A DNA stretch of 64,000 bases from Helicobacter pylori PMSS1 (GCA_945883785.1 CAMCYD010000002.1:1-64000); one strand, 5' to 3'; counted from the first letter of the stretch, positions 9,241-17,994 are shown. Program-made: numbers and translations. Notes: generated by a model not told the origin, from the letters alone.

Positions 9241-10437
9241 TTAATTGTTATCGTTTAAATTGCTGATGCACTGTTTACTGTTTATTTTTCTTATCATTTT
9301 TATTATCGGCGTTATATCACCACTTTGTCCAATTGATGTTTTCTCTAATGTCTTAATCTTATCCAAATAGTCTTTTAGTTCACTATCATCACATAAATAA
9401 TAATTAGCAACACATTCAAAAAGCGATTTTTGATTAAATATTTCTTTGCCACTTATGAGTTTGCATCCAAAAAATGCTGGCTCGACTGGATTGTGTCCAC
9501 CTGCTGTTTTAATAAATCCACCACCAAGTATCACAACATCACTTACGGCATAAATATTATTAAGTTCGCCCATCTTATCGACCAAAATAATATCACCAAA
9601 TAAATCATCTTTTTGACTCAATCTATGAAAATCCAGATCACTTTTTGCATATTTTGCCTGTATGAGTTCCCAAACCTCATCAAATCTTTCAGGATGCCTC
9701 GGAACTATCACAAGTCGTCCTTGTTTTCTATTCCAACTATTTAAAATAAGTTCCTCTTCGCTTTTATGGGTACTTCCAGCTGTTATCATTATTCCAAATG
9801 GTTTTGTATATTTTTTTGTTACTTTTGGAAGAGATGCTAGTTTAATATTTCCAATCACCTCTATATTTTTACCGCCAAGTTCAATAAGCCTCTCTTTATC
9901 TATTTGGCTTTGAGCAAAAATTTTATCAATATGTTTAAAAATATGTTGATACAAAAACTTGTATTTTTTGTATGTTTGATATGATTTATCGTTTATTCTT
10001 GCATTTATAAGGACAGTTACTGCTCCTTTTTGTGAAGCAACCAAAAAAAGCATATACCAAAGTTCTGCCTCCATCACCAAAAGTATTTTTTGTCGTTTTA
10101 TCCAGAAAGGCAAGAAAATCTCAAAAGGTAAATATCGTACATTTTTTACTATTTTTTTTCCCTCTTCAAAACCTGTATTTGTAATCACACTCAAATTTAT
10201 CTCATCTTTTTCTAATTGTTCAAGTATGGGCTTTAAAGCTTTCGTTTCACCCATTGAACAACTATGAAACCAAATTTTATCTGCTTCGAATGGTGGATTA
10301 TTTTTTAAGAAAAATTTTGAGGGGATTGCTTCACGATATTTATTTGTTCTTGATTTTATTAAAAGATAGGGTATTGCTAAAATATAGAGTAAAAACGATA
10401 AAAGAAAATAGATATATTTAAACACAATATTCTCCAA
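9241..10437 (-). CDS. waaA: 3-deoxy-D-manno-octulosonic acid (Kdo) transferase
   Basis: A 398-residue GT30-family enzyme that transfers Kdo from CMP-Kdo to lipid A precursor at the inner membrane. It has an N-terminal membrane anchor (about residues 5-27, KYIYFLLSFLLYILAIPYLL). The family motif region IWFHSCSMGETKALKPIL follows with the catalytic Glu in GE(T), then LVMEAELWYM, the nucleotide-sugar-binding MITAGSTHKSEEELIL, and GGGFIKTAGGHNPVEPA in the C-terminal half. The length is typical. It lies between the flgZ-like gene (128 bp upstream) and the pseudouridine synthase. The kdsC and lptC/lptA genes of the same LPS pathway are elsewhere in the window. Confidence 0.95.
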   Translation of the reverse strand: MENIVFKYIYFLLSFLLYILAIPYLLIKSRTNKYREAIPSKFFLKNNPPFEADKIWFHSCSMGETKALKPILEQLEKDEINLSVITNTGFEEGKKIVKNVRYLPFEIFLPFWIKRQKILLVMEAELWYMLFLVASQKGAVTVLINARINDKSYQTYKKYKFLYQHIFKHIDKIFAQSQIDKERLIELGGKNIEVIGNIKLASLPKVTKKYTKPFGIMITAGSTHKSEEELILNSWNRKQGRLVIVPRHPERFDEVWELIQAKYAKSDLDFHRLSQKDDLFGDIILVDKMGELNNIYAVSDVVILGGGFIKTAGGHNPVEPAFFGCKLISGKEIFNQKSLFECVANYYLCDDSELKDYLDKIKTLEKTSIGQSGDITPIIKMIRKINSKQCISNLNDNN

Positions 10438-10521
10438 AATAAAAAAGAAATTTGTTACTTTTAAATAGGCAAGGTGAAGTTGAATTTTTATAAAGAAGCC
10501 TACTTAAGTATGTGACTGAAT

Positions 10522-10544
10522 AAAAAATTTAACCTCAACGAGGT
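10522..10544 (-). terminator. Weak possible terminator after the flgZ-like gene
   Basis: On the minus strand ACCTC-GTT-GAGGT is a 5-bp stem with 3-nt loop (10532-10544), followed by TAAATTTTTT. It lies about 22 bp after the stop codon. The stem is short, so it may only attenuate transcription into waaA. The rest of the 128-bp gap (10438-10565) shows no gene. Confidence 0.35.
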
Positions 10545-10565
10545 ATATTTTAAAAAGAACTATTT

Positions 10566-11279
10566 CTATTCTTGATTTTCTTCTTTGTAGATAATTCTAC
10601 CACAATGAGGACAAGTAAAAATCTCTTCAGTTGTTAAAAAATCACTATAAGCTCTATTTGTAAGCTTCATATGACAACCATAACAAGCTTGATTTTTAAT
10701 AGGAGCAACAACACTATTTCCAGCCCATCTTTTTATTTTTTCATAAAATGAAAGTACTTTAGTATCAATTTTCTCAACTAACTCTGATTTTTCTTTATAT
10801 ACGATTTCTCTTTTTTCTTCAAGCTCTTCAAGATTCTTTGATATTGCATTTCTAAGTTCTTCAACATCTATTTCTTCTTGCTCAAGTTCTGCTTTTAATT
10901 CTTCTAAAATTTTAGATTTTGAAGTAGAAATTGTATCAAGTCTTACGATTTCATTGTTTGCAAATGAAATTTGTTCTTTTGCTATTTCTTCTTCGAGTTG
11001 AAGTGCTTTTGCTTCTTTTTCATTTTTTACAGAATCATATTTTGTATTTATCTCTTTAATTCTGTCAGCCAATTCTTTCAAATGAATGTCATTTTTAACT
11101 TTTTTACTTTTAGAGTCATCTATCTCAATATGCAATTTATTTATTTTTTCACTTAACTCATCAACGGTTTTCAAAAATACTTTTAATTTATCGTTTTGCC
11201 CTTTTATTTGTGGCTCAAATCCTACAATTTCTTTATCAAATTTTGATAGTTTTACAAGTTGTTCTAAGTGTTTGTTCAA
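10566..11279 (-). CDS. flgZ: FlgZ/HP0958-type coiled-coil C4 zinc-ribbon protein
   Basis: The 237-residue protein has a long antiparallel coiled coil (about residues 15-170, Lys/Glu-rich heptads). A C-terminal C4 zinc ribbon follows (CYGCHM ... FTCPHCGR, two CxxC knuckles about 20 residues apart). This matches the DUF164/zf-RING_7 family whose H. pylori member HP0958 (FlgZ) stabilises RpoN and binds flagellin mRNA. I choose the TTG at 11279 as start. It is preceded by AAAAGGA at a 6-nt distance, and the resulting N-terminus (M)NKHLEQLVKLSKFDKEI aligns well with HP0958 as I remember it. A frame extension to another TTG at 11318 would run through a palindrome and lacks an SD. The 5' leader contains two mutually exclusive hairpins (separate entry). 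If sigma-54 is absent, the RpoN-chaperone role would not apply. Confidence 0.85.
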   Translation of the reverse strand: MNKHLEQLVKLSKFDKEIVGFEPQIKGQNDKLKVFLKTVDELSEKINKLHIEIDDSKSKKVKNDIHLKELADRIKEINTKYDSVKNEKEAKALQLEEEIAKEQISFANNEIVRLDTISTSKSKILEELKAELEQEEIDVEELRNAISKNLEELEEKREIVYKEKSELVEKIDTKVLSFYEKIKRWAGNSVVAPIKNQACYGCHMKLTNRAYSDFLTTEEIFTCPHCGRIIYKEENQE

Positions 11280-11286
11280 GTTTATT

Positions 11287-11317
11287 CCTTTTAAAATGTC
11301 CCATTTTAAAAGGGACA
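11287..11317 (-). promoter_or_regulatory. Overlapping alternative hairpins covering the flgZ-like ribosome-binding site
   Basis: Two perfect inverted repeats overlap just before the TTG start. One is 12 bp: CCTTTTAAAATG at 11287-11298 and CATTTTAAAAGG at 11302-11313 with a 3-nt spacer. In the mRNA it pairs the AAAAGG of the Shine-Dalgarno. The other is 6 bp: TGTCCC at 11297-11302 and GGGACA at 11312-11317. It uses part of the same bases and would leave the SD free. This layout is typical of a translational on/off switch. The function is inferred from pairing only. Confidence 0.55.
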
Positions 11318-11341
11318 AGTTGTTTAATGTTTACTTCTAAC

Positions 11342-11396
11342 AGTTTGAAAAATCAAACTTAAAGTAACAAATCCTAAAGAGAGAAACGAGTTTCTC
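11342..11396. repeat. Two short hairpins between Nif3 and flgZ-like genes
   Basis: AGTTTGA-AAAA-TCAAACT (11342-11359) and GAGAAAC-GA-GTTTCTC (11381-11396) are perfect 7-bp inverted repeats in the 91-130 bp spacer. Neither is followed by a strong T run, so they could be mRNA stability or weak termination elements between Nif3 and the flgZ-like gene. Confidence 0.4.
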
Positions 11397-11409
11397 CCTG
11401 CATCAATAA

Positions 11410-12144
11410 TTATTTGTATTCAAATGGGTTTTGATTTTGACCCATTATAGCGATTATTTTATTTTTTTTCAAATATTTTTCTAAAATGCCGTAAACTACG
11501 GTATTGAAATACACTTCACTTTCAAAATGCCCAATGTCAATTAGCGAAATGCCTCGTAATTTTGCTTCCATTGCATCATGATATTTTATATCACCAGTCA
11601 AAAAAACATCAGTTTCAACCAAAGGCAAAAGCGACATTCCACTTCCAGTTGTGAGCGAAAATGATGTAATATCTTGGTGACATTTCACCACTTTTTTAAA
11701 TTCTAAACCAAGTTTATCTTGTATTAATTGGTAAAAATTATCAAAACTCATAGTAACTTTACAGCTTAAAATAAAGTCATTTTCATCTTCTATTTCAAAA
11801 CCCAACACCTCATTCATAACAAAACGGTTCAAATGACTTTTGTCAATATTTGTGTGCATTGAGATAAGCTTAATATCTTTTTTAATCATAATTTGAAGTA
11901 ATTTAGTAGTGTAACTATCAAAATTTATAACTTTCAAACCAGCAAAAATTAAAGGATGATGAGTGATAATCAAAGCATTCATCGGCACTTTTTCCAAAAA
12001 TTTAATATCCAAATCAAGTGAAATATAAACCTCACAAAATTCATCTTCCATATTTCCCAAAAGAAGTCCACTATTATCCCACTTTTCTTGAAGAGAAAAT
12101 GGCGAAGCCAAATCTAAAAAACCATAGATTTCTTTGATTTTCAC
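11410..12144 (-). CDS. Nif3/YbgI-type dinuclear metal-centre protein
   Basis: A 244-residue member of the NIF3 family (hexameric, dinuclear metal site; sometimes annotated GTP cyclohydrolase I type 2, but its cellular role is unsettled). Visible family features are EKWDNSGLLLGN near the N-terminus, the metal-ligand motif ITHHPLIF at about residue 60 and HTNID at about residue 98. The C-terminal DIGHFESEV segment supplies His and Glu ligands. Its start overlaps the last base of the glyQ stop codon, so it is translationally coupled to glyQ. The same glyQ-Nif3-zinc ribbon order is, from memory, conserved in Campylobacter. Confidence 0.88.
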   Translation of the reverse strand: MKIKEIYGFLDLASPFSLQEKWDNSGLLLGNMEDEFCEVYISLDLDIKFLEKVPMNALIITHHPLIFAGLKVINFDSYTTKLLQIMIKKDIKLISMHTNIDKSHLNRFVMNEVLGFEIEDENDFILSCKVTMSFDNFYQLIQDKLGLEFKKVVKCHQDITSFSLTTGSGMSLLPLVETDVFLTGDIKYHDAMEAKLRGISLIDIGHFESEVYFNTVVYGILEKYLKKNKIIAIMGQNQNPFEYK

Positions 12145-13034
12145 TATTTTTTACCAGCTAATTCTAGTCTTTGATTTCGTTCATTTTCTTGTGCTTTATA
12201 AAGTGTTGCACAACCCAATGAAAGTTCTCGAACCTTCAAAATATAGTTTTGTCTTTCAGTTACAGAGATAGCTTTTCTAGCATCTAAAGTATTAAAAGTA
12301 TGACTTGCAAACATACATTGATCATATGCAGGAAGTGGCAATTCTTTTTCCAAACACAACTTACACTCTTTTGCATAATCTTCAAAATGTCTAAAAAGCA
12401 TTTCGGTAGTCGCAACTTCAAAGTTGTATTTACTAAATTCAACTTCTCCTTCAAAGTGAATATCTTTATAAGTTGTTTTTCCAAATTGATTTTCATTCCA
12501 AACAATATCAAAAACATTGTCCACATTTTGCAAATACATAGCAAGTCTCTCTGTTCCATAAGTTATCTCAACAGCAACAGGCTCACAAGCAATCCCTCCA
12601 ACTTGCTGAAAATAGGTAAACTGAGTGACTTCCATACCGTCAAGCCAAACTTCCCAACCAAGTCCCCAAGCACCTAAAGTTGGGGATTCCCAATTATCTT
12701 CAACAAATCTAATGTCGTGTTTGCTTAAATCAAGTCCTAAAAATTCTAAAGATTTAAGATACAAATCTTGTATGTTGTCTGGGCTAGGTTTGATTAAAAC
12801 TTGAAACTGATAATAGCTCCCGAGACGATTTGGATTTTCCCCGTATCTTCCATCTGTTGGTCGTCTTGAAGGTGCCACATAAGCCACACTCCAAGGACGA
12901 TTGTCAAGACTTCTTAAAAGTGTTGCTGGGTGAAAAGTCCCTGCGCCTGCTGGTATATCGTATGGTTGTAAAATATTACAACCTTGCTCACTCCAAAATT
13001 CTTGTAATTTTAGTAAAATCTTTGAAAATGTCAT
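12144..13034 (-). CDS. glyQ: Glycyl-tRNA synthetase alpha subunit
   Basis: A 296-residue catalytic subunit of the bacterial alpha2beta2 glycyl-tRNA synthetase. It begins [26 protein letters not shown], and has motif 2 region [21 protein letters not shown] and [24 protein letters not shown]. These are diagnostic of the class II GlyQ family, and the length is typical. The beta subunit (glyS) is not in the window. It is the first gene of the glyQ to pseudouridine synthase cluster. Confidence 0.97.
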   Translation of the reverse strand: MTFSKILLKLQEFWSEQGCNILQPYDIPAGAGTFHPATLLRSLDNRPWSVAYVAPSRRPTDGRYGENPNRLGSYYQFQVLIKPSPDNIQDLYLKSLEFLGLDLSKHDIRFVEDNWESPTLGAWGLGWEVWLDGMEVTQFTYFQQVGGIACEPVAVEITYGTERLAMYLQNVDNVFDIVWNENQFGKTTYKDIHFEGEVEFSKYNFEVATTEMLFRHFEDYAKECKLCLEKELPLPAYDQCMFASHTFNTLDARKAISVTERQNYILKVRELSLGCATLYKAQENERNQRLELAGKK

Positions 13035-13060
13035 TATTAAATTCCTCTTGTTTTTTATAT

Positions 13061-13342
13061 TTATAAATTCGATTGGTATTTATTTATACCAATTATTGTA
13101 ATTATCTCATTGGTTTTATCAATTTTATAAGGTATCACATACCCTTTAAAAATTAAATCTCTTATATTTTCATCATCAAAATAAAAAGATCTTCTAAATT
13201 TATATGGCATATTTTCCAAATCTTCAATTTTTGCTTTTAACTCTATTTTAAACTTATTGGCTCGATTAACACTGTCAAAAGATATATAATCCCAAATAGA
13301 ACTAAAACTGTTAATAAACTCTTTGCGATATTTAACTTGCAT
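13061..13342 (-). CDS. ParE/RelE-family toxin of a type II toxin-antitoxin pair
   Basis: A roughly 93-residue RelE/ParE-superfamily protein starting [20 protein letters not shown]. It has the [21 protein letters not shown] helix pair, the L-x-x-M-P-x-x-x-R turn, and the C-terminal [18 protein letters not shown] beta hairpin typical of the fold. Such toxins either cleave ribosome-bound mRNA (RelE) or poison gyrase (ParE), and sequence alone does not decide. I prefer the ATG at 13342, which overlaps the antitoxin stop by 11 nt (translational coupling). ATGs at 13363 or 13387 would add N-terminal residues not expected for the family. The pair sits between glyQ and purL, in otherwise housekeeping surroundings, so it may be a small acquired module. 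Confidence 0.75.
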   Translation of the reverse strand: MQVKYRKEFINSFSSIWDYISFDSVNRANKFKIELKAKIEDLENMPYKFRRSFYFDDENIRDLIFKGYVIPYKIDKTNEIITIIGINKYQSNL

Positions 13343-13622
13343 TTTTATATTGTATTTTGCCATCAATCTGTTCCCATACAACATCATGCGAAATTAGTTC
13401 ACTTTTTCCACTTTCAATATCCTCCAAACACTTCTGAAAATAAGCCTTATCTTCTTGAAACTGTTTTGTTTTAAGATATTTAGCTGTAGCATCATCAATC
13501 TTTTCATCAGAATTTTCAGTAACTACCATAAAACTTTTTACCAAGTCATCTTTGAAATTTGATAGCATTTTCACAACTGCATCTAGCTTATTGTCTTCCA
13601 CTTGTAGATGTATAGTTTGCAT
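13332..13622 (-). CDS. Antitoxin of the ParE/RelE-type pair
   Basis: A 96-residue acidic protein, MQTIHLQVEDNKLDAVVKMLSNFKDDLVKSF..., encoded immediately upstream of and overlapping the toxin gene. The start is the ATG at 13622, which has a clear AAGGAG 6 nt ahead; an upstream in-frame start at 13652 has no SD. The N-terminal beta strand plus helix could be a ribbon-helix-helix-like or Phd-like DNA-binding part. The C-terminal stretch (about residues 55-96, ending [17 protein letters not shown]) is the likely toxin-wrapping segment. The family assignment rests mainly on its partner. Autoregulation from the 13623-13738 spacer is expected but not shown. Confidence 0.65.
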   Translation of the reverse strand: MQTIHLQVEDNKLDAVVKMLSNFKDDLVKSFMVVTENSDEKIDDATAKYLKTKQFQEDKAYFQKCLEDIESGKSELISHDVVWEQIDGKIQYKNAS

Positions 13623-13738
13623 AATTGTCTCCTTAAAATTTACAAAAATCATTCTAACAAAAAGTTACTATTCTTTACCTAATACTAAATAACTTTCAGA
13701 TAAAATCGCGACAATTTATACCAAAAAAGGCAAGACAA

Positions 13739-15946
13739 ATGAGCGAAAAAACATCATTAGAAATAGCATTAGCACACTCTTTGACAAAAGATGAATATGA
13801 AACAATAGTACATATGTTGGGACGAGAGCCTAATTATACAGAGATAGGAATTATTTCAGCGATGTGGAGTGAACATTGTTCTTACAAATCAAGTAAAAAA
13901 TATTTAAATGGTTTTCCAACCAAAGCTCCTTGGGTAATTCAAGGTCCAGGTGAAAATGCTGGCGTTATCGACATTGGTGATGGATATGCGGCTGTTTTTA
14001 AAATGGAATCACACAACCACCCAAGTTTTATAGAACCATATCAAGGTGCTGCTACTGGTGTTGGTGGCATTTTAAGAGATGTTTTTACAATGGGTGCACG
14101 ACCTATTGCAAATATGAACCTTATCCAATTTGCTGGAATCGAAGGAAATAGTGAAACTGCAAAAAAACACAGATATTTGCTTCGTGGTGTAGTTGCTGGT
14201 ATCGGTGGTTATGGTAACTGTATGGGAGTTCCAACTATTGGTGGGCAAACAAACTTTGAAGAGTGTTACGCAGGAAACAATCTTGTAAATGCTTTCACTT
14301 TGGGTTTAGTAAAAACTGATGAAATTTTTCTTGGAAAAGCTGAAGGTATTGGAAATCCAGTTATGTATGTTGGAAGTAAAACTGGAAGAGATGGTCTTGG
14401 TGGTGCTGTAATGTCAAGTTGTGCTTTTGATGAAGATAGTGAAAGCAAAAGACCAACAGTTCAAGTAGGTGACCCATTTACAGAGAAACTTTTACTTGAA
14501 GCTTGTTTAGAATTATTTAAAAAAGATTTGATTATCGGTATCCAAGATATGGGTGCGGCTGGACTTACATCATCTTCTTTTGAGATGGCTGGAAGAAGTG
14601 GAAGTGGTATGATTATGCATTTAGATAAAGTTCCTTCGAGAGAAGAAGGAATGACTCCATATGATTTTATGCTTAGTGAATCGCAAGAAAGAATGCTTAT
14701 TTGTGCCAAAAAAGGGTGTGAGCAAGCTATTATTGACATCTTTACCAAGTGGGAATTATCAGTTGCAGTTATCGGTGAAGTTACAAATACTGGTCATATG
14801 GAACTTTTCTGGCATGGAGATAAAGTAGCTGATATTCCAATTCAACCGTTGAGTGAAGAAGCACCTATTTTAGATAGACCAGTTAAAGAGCCTGAATATC
14901 TCAAAACTATCAAAGATATCGTGTTAGATAAAACTATCTCGACTGGGGAAGCCTTTGATATGATGTTTAGCGATATTGAAGTTGTTGATAAATCTTGGAT
15001 ATATAGTCAATACGATTCAATGGTGCAAACAAATACAATAAAAGGTCCAGGGACACTTGATGGAAGTGTTATTCGTATCAAAGAAACGGGGAAAGCAATA
15101 GCCATGAGTGCTGATTGTAATACTAGATATTGTTATATCAATCCAGAGATGGGAGCAGCTGCAGCTGTTATGGAAGCTGGGAGAAATGTTGCGATGACTG
15201 GAGCTCGTCCACTTGCTATTACAGATTGTCTTAACTTTGGAAACCCACAAAATCCAGAAGTTATGTGGCAATTTATGATGTCATGTGAAGGGATTAAAAA
15301 AGCTTGTAAAGAGTTAAATACGCCAGTTATCGGTGGAAATGTAAGTCTTTATAATGAAACAAATGGCGTGGGAGTTTTCCCAACTCCAGCGATTGCAACT
15401 GTTGGACTCAATGATGATATGAATAAAGTTTTACCATCAGCTGTTCAAAAAGAGGGAAGCACACTCTATCTTTTAGGGGAAACTAAACCTGAGTTTGGTG
15501 GAAGTTTGTATATGAAAAAAATCTATGGAAAAGTTGCTGGAACTCATCCTGAAGTAGATTTCAAAAAAGAACTTAACCTTTGGGATTTTGTAATAGAAGC
15601 AAATAAAGCTGGACTTTTACAATCAGCAAAAGATGTCAATGTTGGTGGAATTGCAATAAGTGCGTCTAAAATGGCAGTTGTTGGTGGAAAAGGGATTAAT
15701 ATCACTGTTCCACTAAAAGATACAAAAGATATTTTTGCTGAATCTTTAAGTAGAGCAATAGTTGAAGTAAGATACGAAGATGAAGCTGCATTTGAAACTT
15801 TTGTTGGGACACAACATGTCGAATGTACAAAAATTGGTACAGTTGGTGGAGATGAAATTTTTATCAACGGTATTAAAAAAGATTTAAGCGATGCAATGAA
15901 AATCTATTTTGGTAGATTTCAAGAGATTGTGGAACAAGACTTATAA
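13739..15946 (+). CDS. purL: Phosphoribosylformylglycinamidine synthase subunit PurL
   Basis: A 735-residue ATP-dependent FGAM synthase large subunit of the three-component (PurL/PurQ/PurS) type, catalysing step 4 of purine synthesis in the cytoplasm. Seen: [19 protein letters not shown] near residue 45, [38 protein letters not shown], and the duplicated second half with [25 protein letters not shown] and [12 protein letters not shown]. The length fits the small PurL, so PurQ and PurS must be encoded elsewhere. It has its own promoter region (TAAAAT at 13701-13706 as a possible -10) divergent from the toxin-antitoxin pair, RBS AAAAGGCAAG, and a strong terminator. Confidence 0.97.
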   Translation: MSEKTSLEIALAHSLTKDEYETIVHMLGREPNYTEIGIISAMWSEHCSYKSSKKYLNGFPTKAPWVIQGPGENAGVIDIGDGYAAVFKMESHNHPSFIEPYQGAATGVGGILRDVFTMGARPIANMNLIQFAGIEGNSETAKKHRYLLRGVVAGIGGYGNCMGVPTIGGQTNFEECYAGNNLVNAFTLGLVKTDEIFLGKAEGIGNPVMYVGSKTGRDGLGGAVMSSCAFDEDSESKRPTVQVGDPFTEKLLLEACLELFKKDLIIGIQDMGAAGLTSSSFEMAGRSGSGMIMHLDKVPSREEGMTPYDFMLSESQERMLICAKKGCEQAIIDIFTKWELSVAVIGEVTNTGHMELFWHGDKVADIPIQPLSEEAPILDRPVKEPEYLKTIKDIVLDKTISTGEAFDMMFSDIEVVDKSWIYSQYDSMVQTNTIKGPGTLDGSVIRIKETGKAIAMSADCNTRYCYINPEMGAAAAVMEAGRNVAMTGARPLAITDCLNFGNPQNPEVMWQFMMSCEGIKKACKELNTPVIGGNVSLYNETNGVGVFPTPAIATVGLNDDMNKVLPSAVQKEGSTLYLLGETKPEFGGSLYMKKIYGKVAGTHPEVDFKKELNLWDFVIEANKAGLLQSAKDVNVGGIAISASKMAVVGGKGINITVPLKDTKDIFAESLSRAIVEVRYEDEAAFETFVGTQHVECTKIGTVGGDEIFINGIKKDLSDAMKIYFGRFQEIVEQDL

Positions 15947-15958
15947 TCTTTCCAAATG

Positions 15959-15996
15959 AACAAGGGTAGTTGCAAAATTGCAACTACCCTTGTTTT
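15959..15996 (+). terminator. Terminator between convergent purL and the CheX-like gene
   Basis: A 17-bp perfect inverted repeat (15959-15975 and 15978-15994, core AAGGGTAGTTGC) with a 2-nt loop lies 12 bp after the purL stop, followed by TTTT. On the opposite strand the stem is not followed by a T run, so it serves mainly the plus strand, though the symmetrical stem may act for both. Confidence 0.85.
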
Positions 15997-16020
15997 AAAT
16001 TCTAATAAACAACTCTACTA

Positions 16021-17541
16021 TTAAAAATCACACATTTTATTAAAATCACCTCTTGTGATTGTGATAATTTCCATATCATTTTTGCTATTTTTATCAACTT
16101 TTTTTGCACCATTGACAATATTATTAATGACTGTTTTAAGATAAAGTGGGCCAACATAAACATTCACTACTCCATTAGTATCTTTACAAATAGAGACTTG
16201 AGTTGAATTTTGTTTATTTTCGGTGACAGTAGCTTTGTATTGCTTATATTTTTTAGGATCAATTCTAATAAACATCAAAGATTCACTATCTAATGCTTGT
16301 ATGTTTTGTTCTTCAAATGGACTTTGTTCTGTTGTATTTTGTTCGGCAAACCTATCTACTAATAGTTTTGTACTTGTTTCATTTCCATCGTTATTATTTT
16401 TGTACAAGGATTCTTCTTTATTATTTAAAGCAAATTCTTCAAGTTTTTCCATTTTTAATTTATAAAGCCTATCGGCTTCATCTTTTTTATATTTTGCCAA
16501 AACATCTTCTTCTAAAATTTCATATTTTGTAAGGTATTTCAATTTAGCATTTACTCTTTCTTCATTTATCATATCAAGTTTAAAGTCAATTTGTTTATTT
16601 TTAATATCAGCCATCACCAAAGATTTTTCTGATGGTTTTGTAATATTTAGCTCTTTTGTAGCATTTGTATCGCCAATAACCTCTTCTTTATCAAAGAATC
16701 CCATAAACAATAATGCAAAAAATCCAACAATAATAATGGCTATAATTGCCCCTAAAGCAATCACTATTATTTTTATTTTTTTATTTCTCTTATCAGCAGC
16801 AATCATCTCATCACTATCAGCAGATAAAACTTTATCAACTTCTTCAACTACATTTTCATCTTCTTTAATAACTTTCATTTCTTCAGTAGTTTGTGCGATT
16901 TGTGCAGACCTTTCTGGTGCATATTCTTCTTCATCATTAGAGCTTACTATATCTTCCGTAAGATTACTTGGAGCATCAGTCAACGATTCACTTTCTTCAA
17001 AAATCATCACTTCACCATTCGCAAGTTCTTCTATAAATGGCAAAAAATTCTCTTCGAAATCTATAAAATATTCAAAACTATCTTCGCCAATTGATAGTTT
17101 AAACAAAAGAAGCTCGTTGACAACTTGATAATTTGAACCATCAATAATTTCAAAATCACCTATTGAAAAACTAGTTTTCCCTAAATCTGCAAAACCAGTA
17201 CCGTTAATAACCGTTTGAAGGCTACCGCATATTTGGGTAATAGATTCTTTCATTGCATCTGCAATATCATCACTTATAGTATCAAGCGGGGGGGAATCTT
17301 CCATCAACATAGCATAAGCAATCATTGTAGCTGTTCTTGCTGGGAGCACAAACTTGAAGTTTGTGGTTAATTTCTCGAACACAAAAGATGCATTAATAAT
17401 AAGAATATTTAATCCGCTCAGCGATTTATTGGTTGTTTTATGTATTTTTGATACAAAAACATTAGCACCACTCGTAAGAGAAGTTTCAATAGTACTTGTA
17501 ATGGCTTCTTGTATTTGAAGAGATAAATCAGTTGCCATCAT
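16021..17541 (-). CDS. Membrane-anchored CheX/CheC/FliY-like protein with large C-terminal extracytoplasmic part
   Basis: The 506-residue protein is tentatively assigned. Residues about 5-175 look like a CheC/CheX/FliY-fold domain (LSGLNILIINASFVFEKLTTNFKF, then helix DDIADAMKESITQICGSLQTVING). In CheC/CheX phosphatases the helix motif is D-x3-E-x2-N. Here it reads D95-x3-E99-x2-T102, so the catalytic Asn is replaced. An acidic linker (about 180-250) leads to one transmembrane helix (about 256-283, IVIALGAIIAIIIVGFFALLF). The remaining about 220 residues are Lys/Asn/Glu-rich with a beta-rich C-terminus (VVNVYVGPLYLKTVINNIVNG) and probably lie outside the cytoplasm. The gene follows flgG and the Lys-rich gene (14-nt overlap), and cheY/cheZ are divergent nearby, which supports a role in chemotaxis or motor control. 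A run of seven G (plus strand) lies at 17288-17294 inside the gene. Confidence 0.5.
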   Translation of the reverse strand: MMATDLSLQIQEAITSTIETSLTSGANVFVSKIHKTTNKSLSGLNILIINASFVFEKLTTNFKFVLPARTATMIAYAMLMEDSPPLDTISDDIADAMKESITQICGSLQTVINGTGFADLGKTSFSIGDFEIIDGSNYQVVNELLLFKLSIGEDSFEYFIDFEENFLPFIEELANGEVMIFEESESLTDAPSNLTEDIVSSNDEEEYAPERSAQIAQTTEEMKVIKEDENVVEEVDKVLSADSDEMIAADKRNKKIKIIVIALGAIIAIIIVGFFALLFMGFFDKEEVIGDTNATKELNITKPSEKSLVMADIKNKQIDFKLDMINEERVNAKLKYLTKYEILEEDVLAKYKKDEADRLYKLKMEKLEEFALNNKEESLYKNNNDGNETSTKLLVDRFAEQNTTEQSPFEEQNIQALDSESLMFIRIDPKKYKQYKATVTENKQNSTQVSICKDTNGVVNVYVGPLYLKTVINNIVNGAKKVDKNSKNDMEIITITRGDFNKMCDF

Positions 17542-17983
17542 CTAACTTTGACTTAATTTTTTTTCTATTTTCTCTCTGCTTGGTTAAAATTTTATTTTTA
17601 TTTTTATCGTAATATTCTTTTCGATAATTCTTTAAATCTTCTTTTTTCTTAATTCTATAATCTTTATCATATTGGAGTCTTTTGTCTTTATTTTCAATAT
17701 AATAATCTTTTTTCTTGTTTCGGTATTCTTCAATTTTTGCAAGAATTATCTCTTCTCTATCCTGAATATGCGTTTTTTGTTTCTTCGCTATCTCTTTAAT
17801 TTTTGCAGTAAAACTATTTAAATCTCCACCAAATAACTCTTTTTCATAGTCAATAAATGGATGCTTTTGTTCACTGACCCCAGAAGTAGTTGCTAACTTT
17901 TTTTTCAAATAATAAGCTTTCTTCTTCCCTTTGTGTAAGCGAATATTTTCTTCTCGTCGTTGCTTTAGTTCATCTAAATTCAT
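17528..17983 (-). CDS. Lys-rich coiled-coil hypothetical protein in flgG operon
   Basis: This 151-residue protein is not recognised. It is extremely basic and Lys/Tyr/Asn-rich, with long predicted helices (RREENIRLHKGKKKAYYLKKK, and repeated D/N-K-x-x-x-Y-x-K patterns such as YIENKDKRLQYDKDYRIKKKED, ending RENRKKIKSKLDDGN). It has no signal peptide and no cysteine. The start is 11 bp downstream of the flgG stop, and the end overlaps the CheX-like gene by 14 nt. Co-transcription with flgG suggests a motility role, perhaps a scaffold or nucleic-acid-binding protein, but no function can be assigned. The ATG at 17983 is preceded only by a weak SD. Confidence 0.6.
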   Translation of the reverse strand: MNLDELKQRREENIRLHKGKKKAYYLKKKLATTSGVSEQKHPFIDYEKELFGGDLNSFTAKIKEIAKKQKTHIQDREEIILAKIEEYRNKKKDYYIENKDKRLQYDKDYRIKKKEDLKNYRKEYYDKNKNKILTKQRENRKKIKSKLDDGN

Positions 17984-17994
17984 ATTAGATTAGA

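Noticed and set aside
10438-10565. Possible small RNA or gene in the spacer between waaA and the FlgZ-like gene
   Set aside because: Only a weak hairpin and scattered short repeats seen; no promoter or open frame convincing enough.
11279-11318. Longer TTG start for the FlgZ-like protein at 11318
   Set aside because: The extension MSLLKWDILKGIN is encoded by the palindromic leader, has no Shine-Dalgarno, and homologues begin at the NKHLEQ region.
12284-12677. Frames overlapping glyQ on both strands
   Set aside because: They lie entirely within the highly conserved glyQ coding region and have no recognisable motif or SD.
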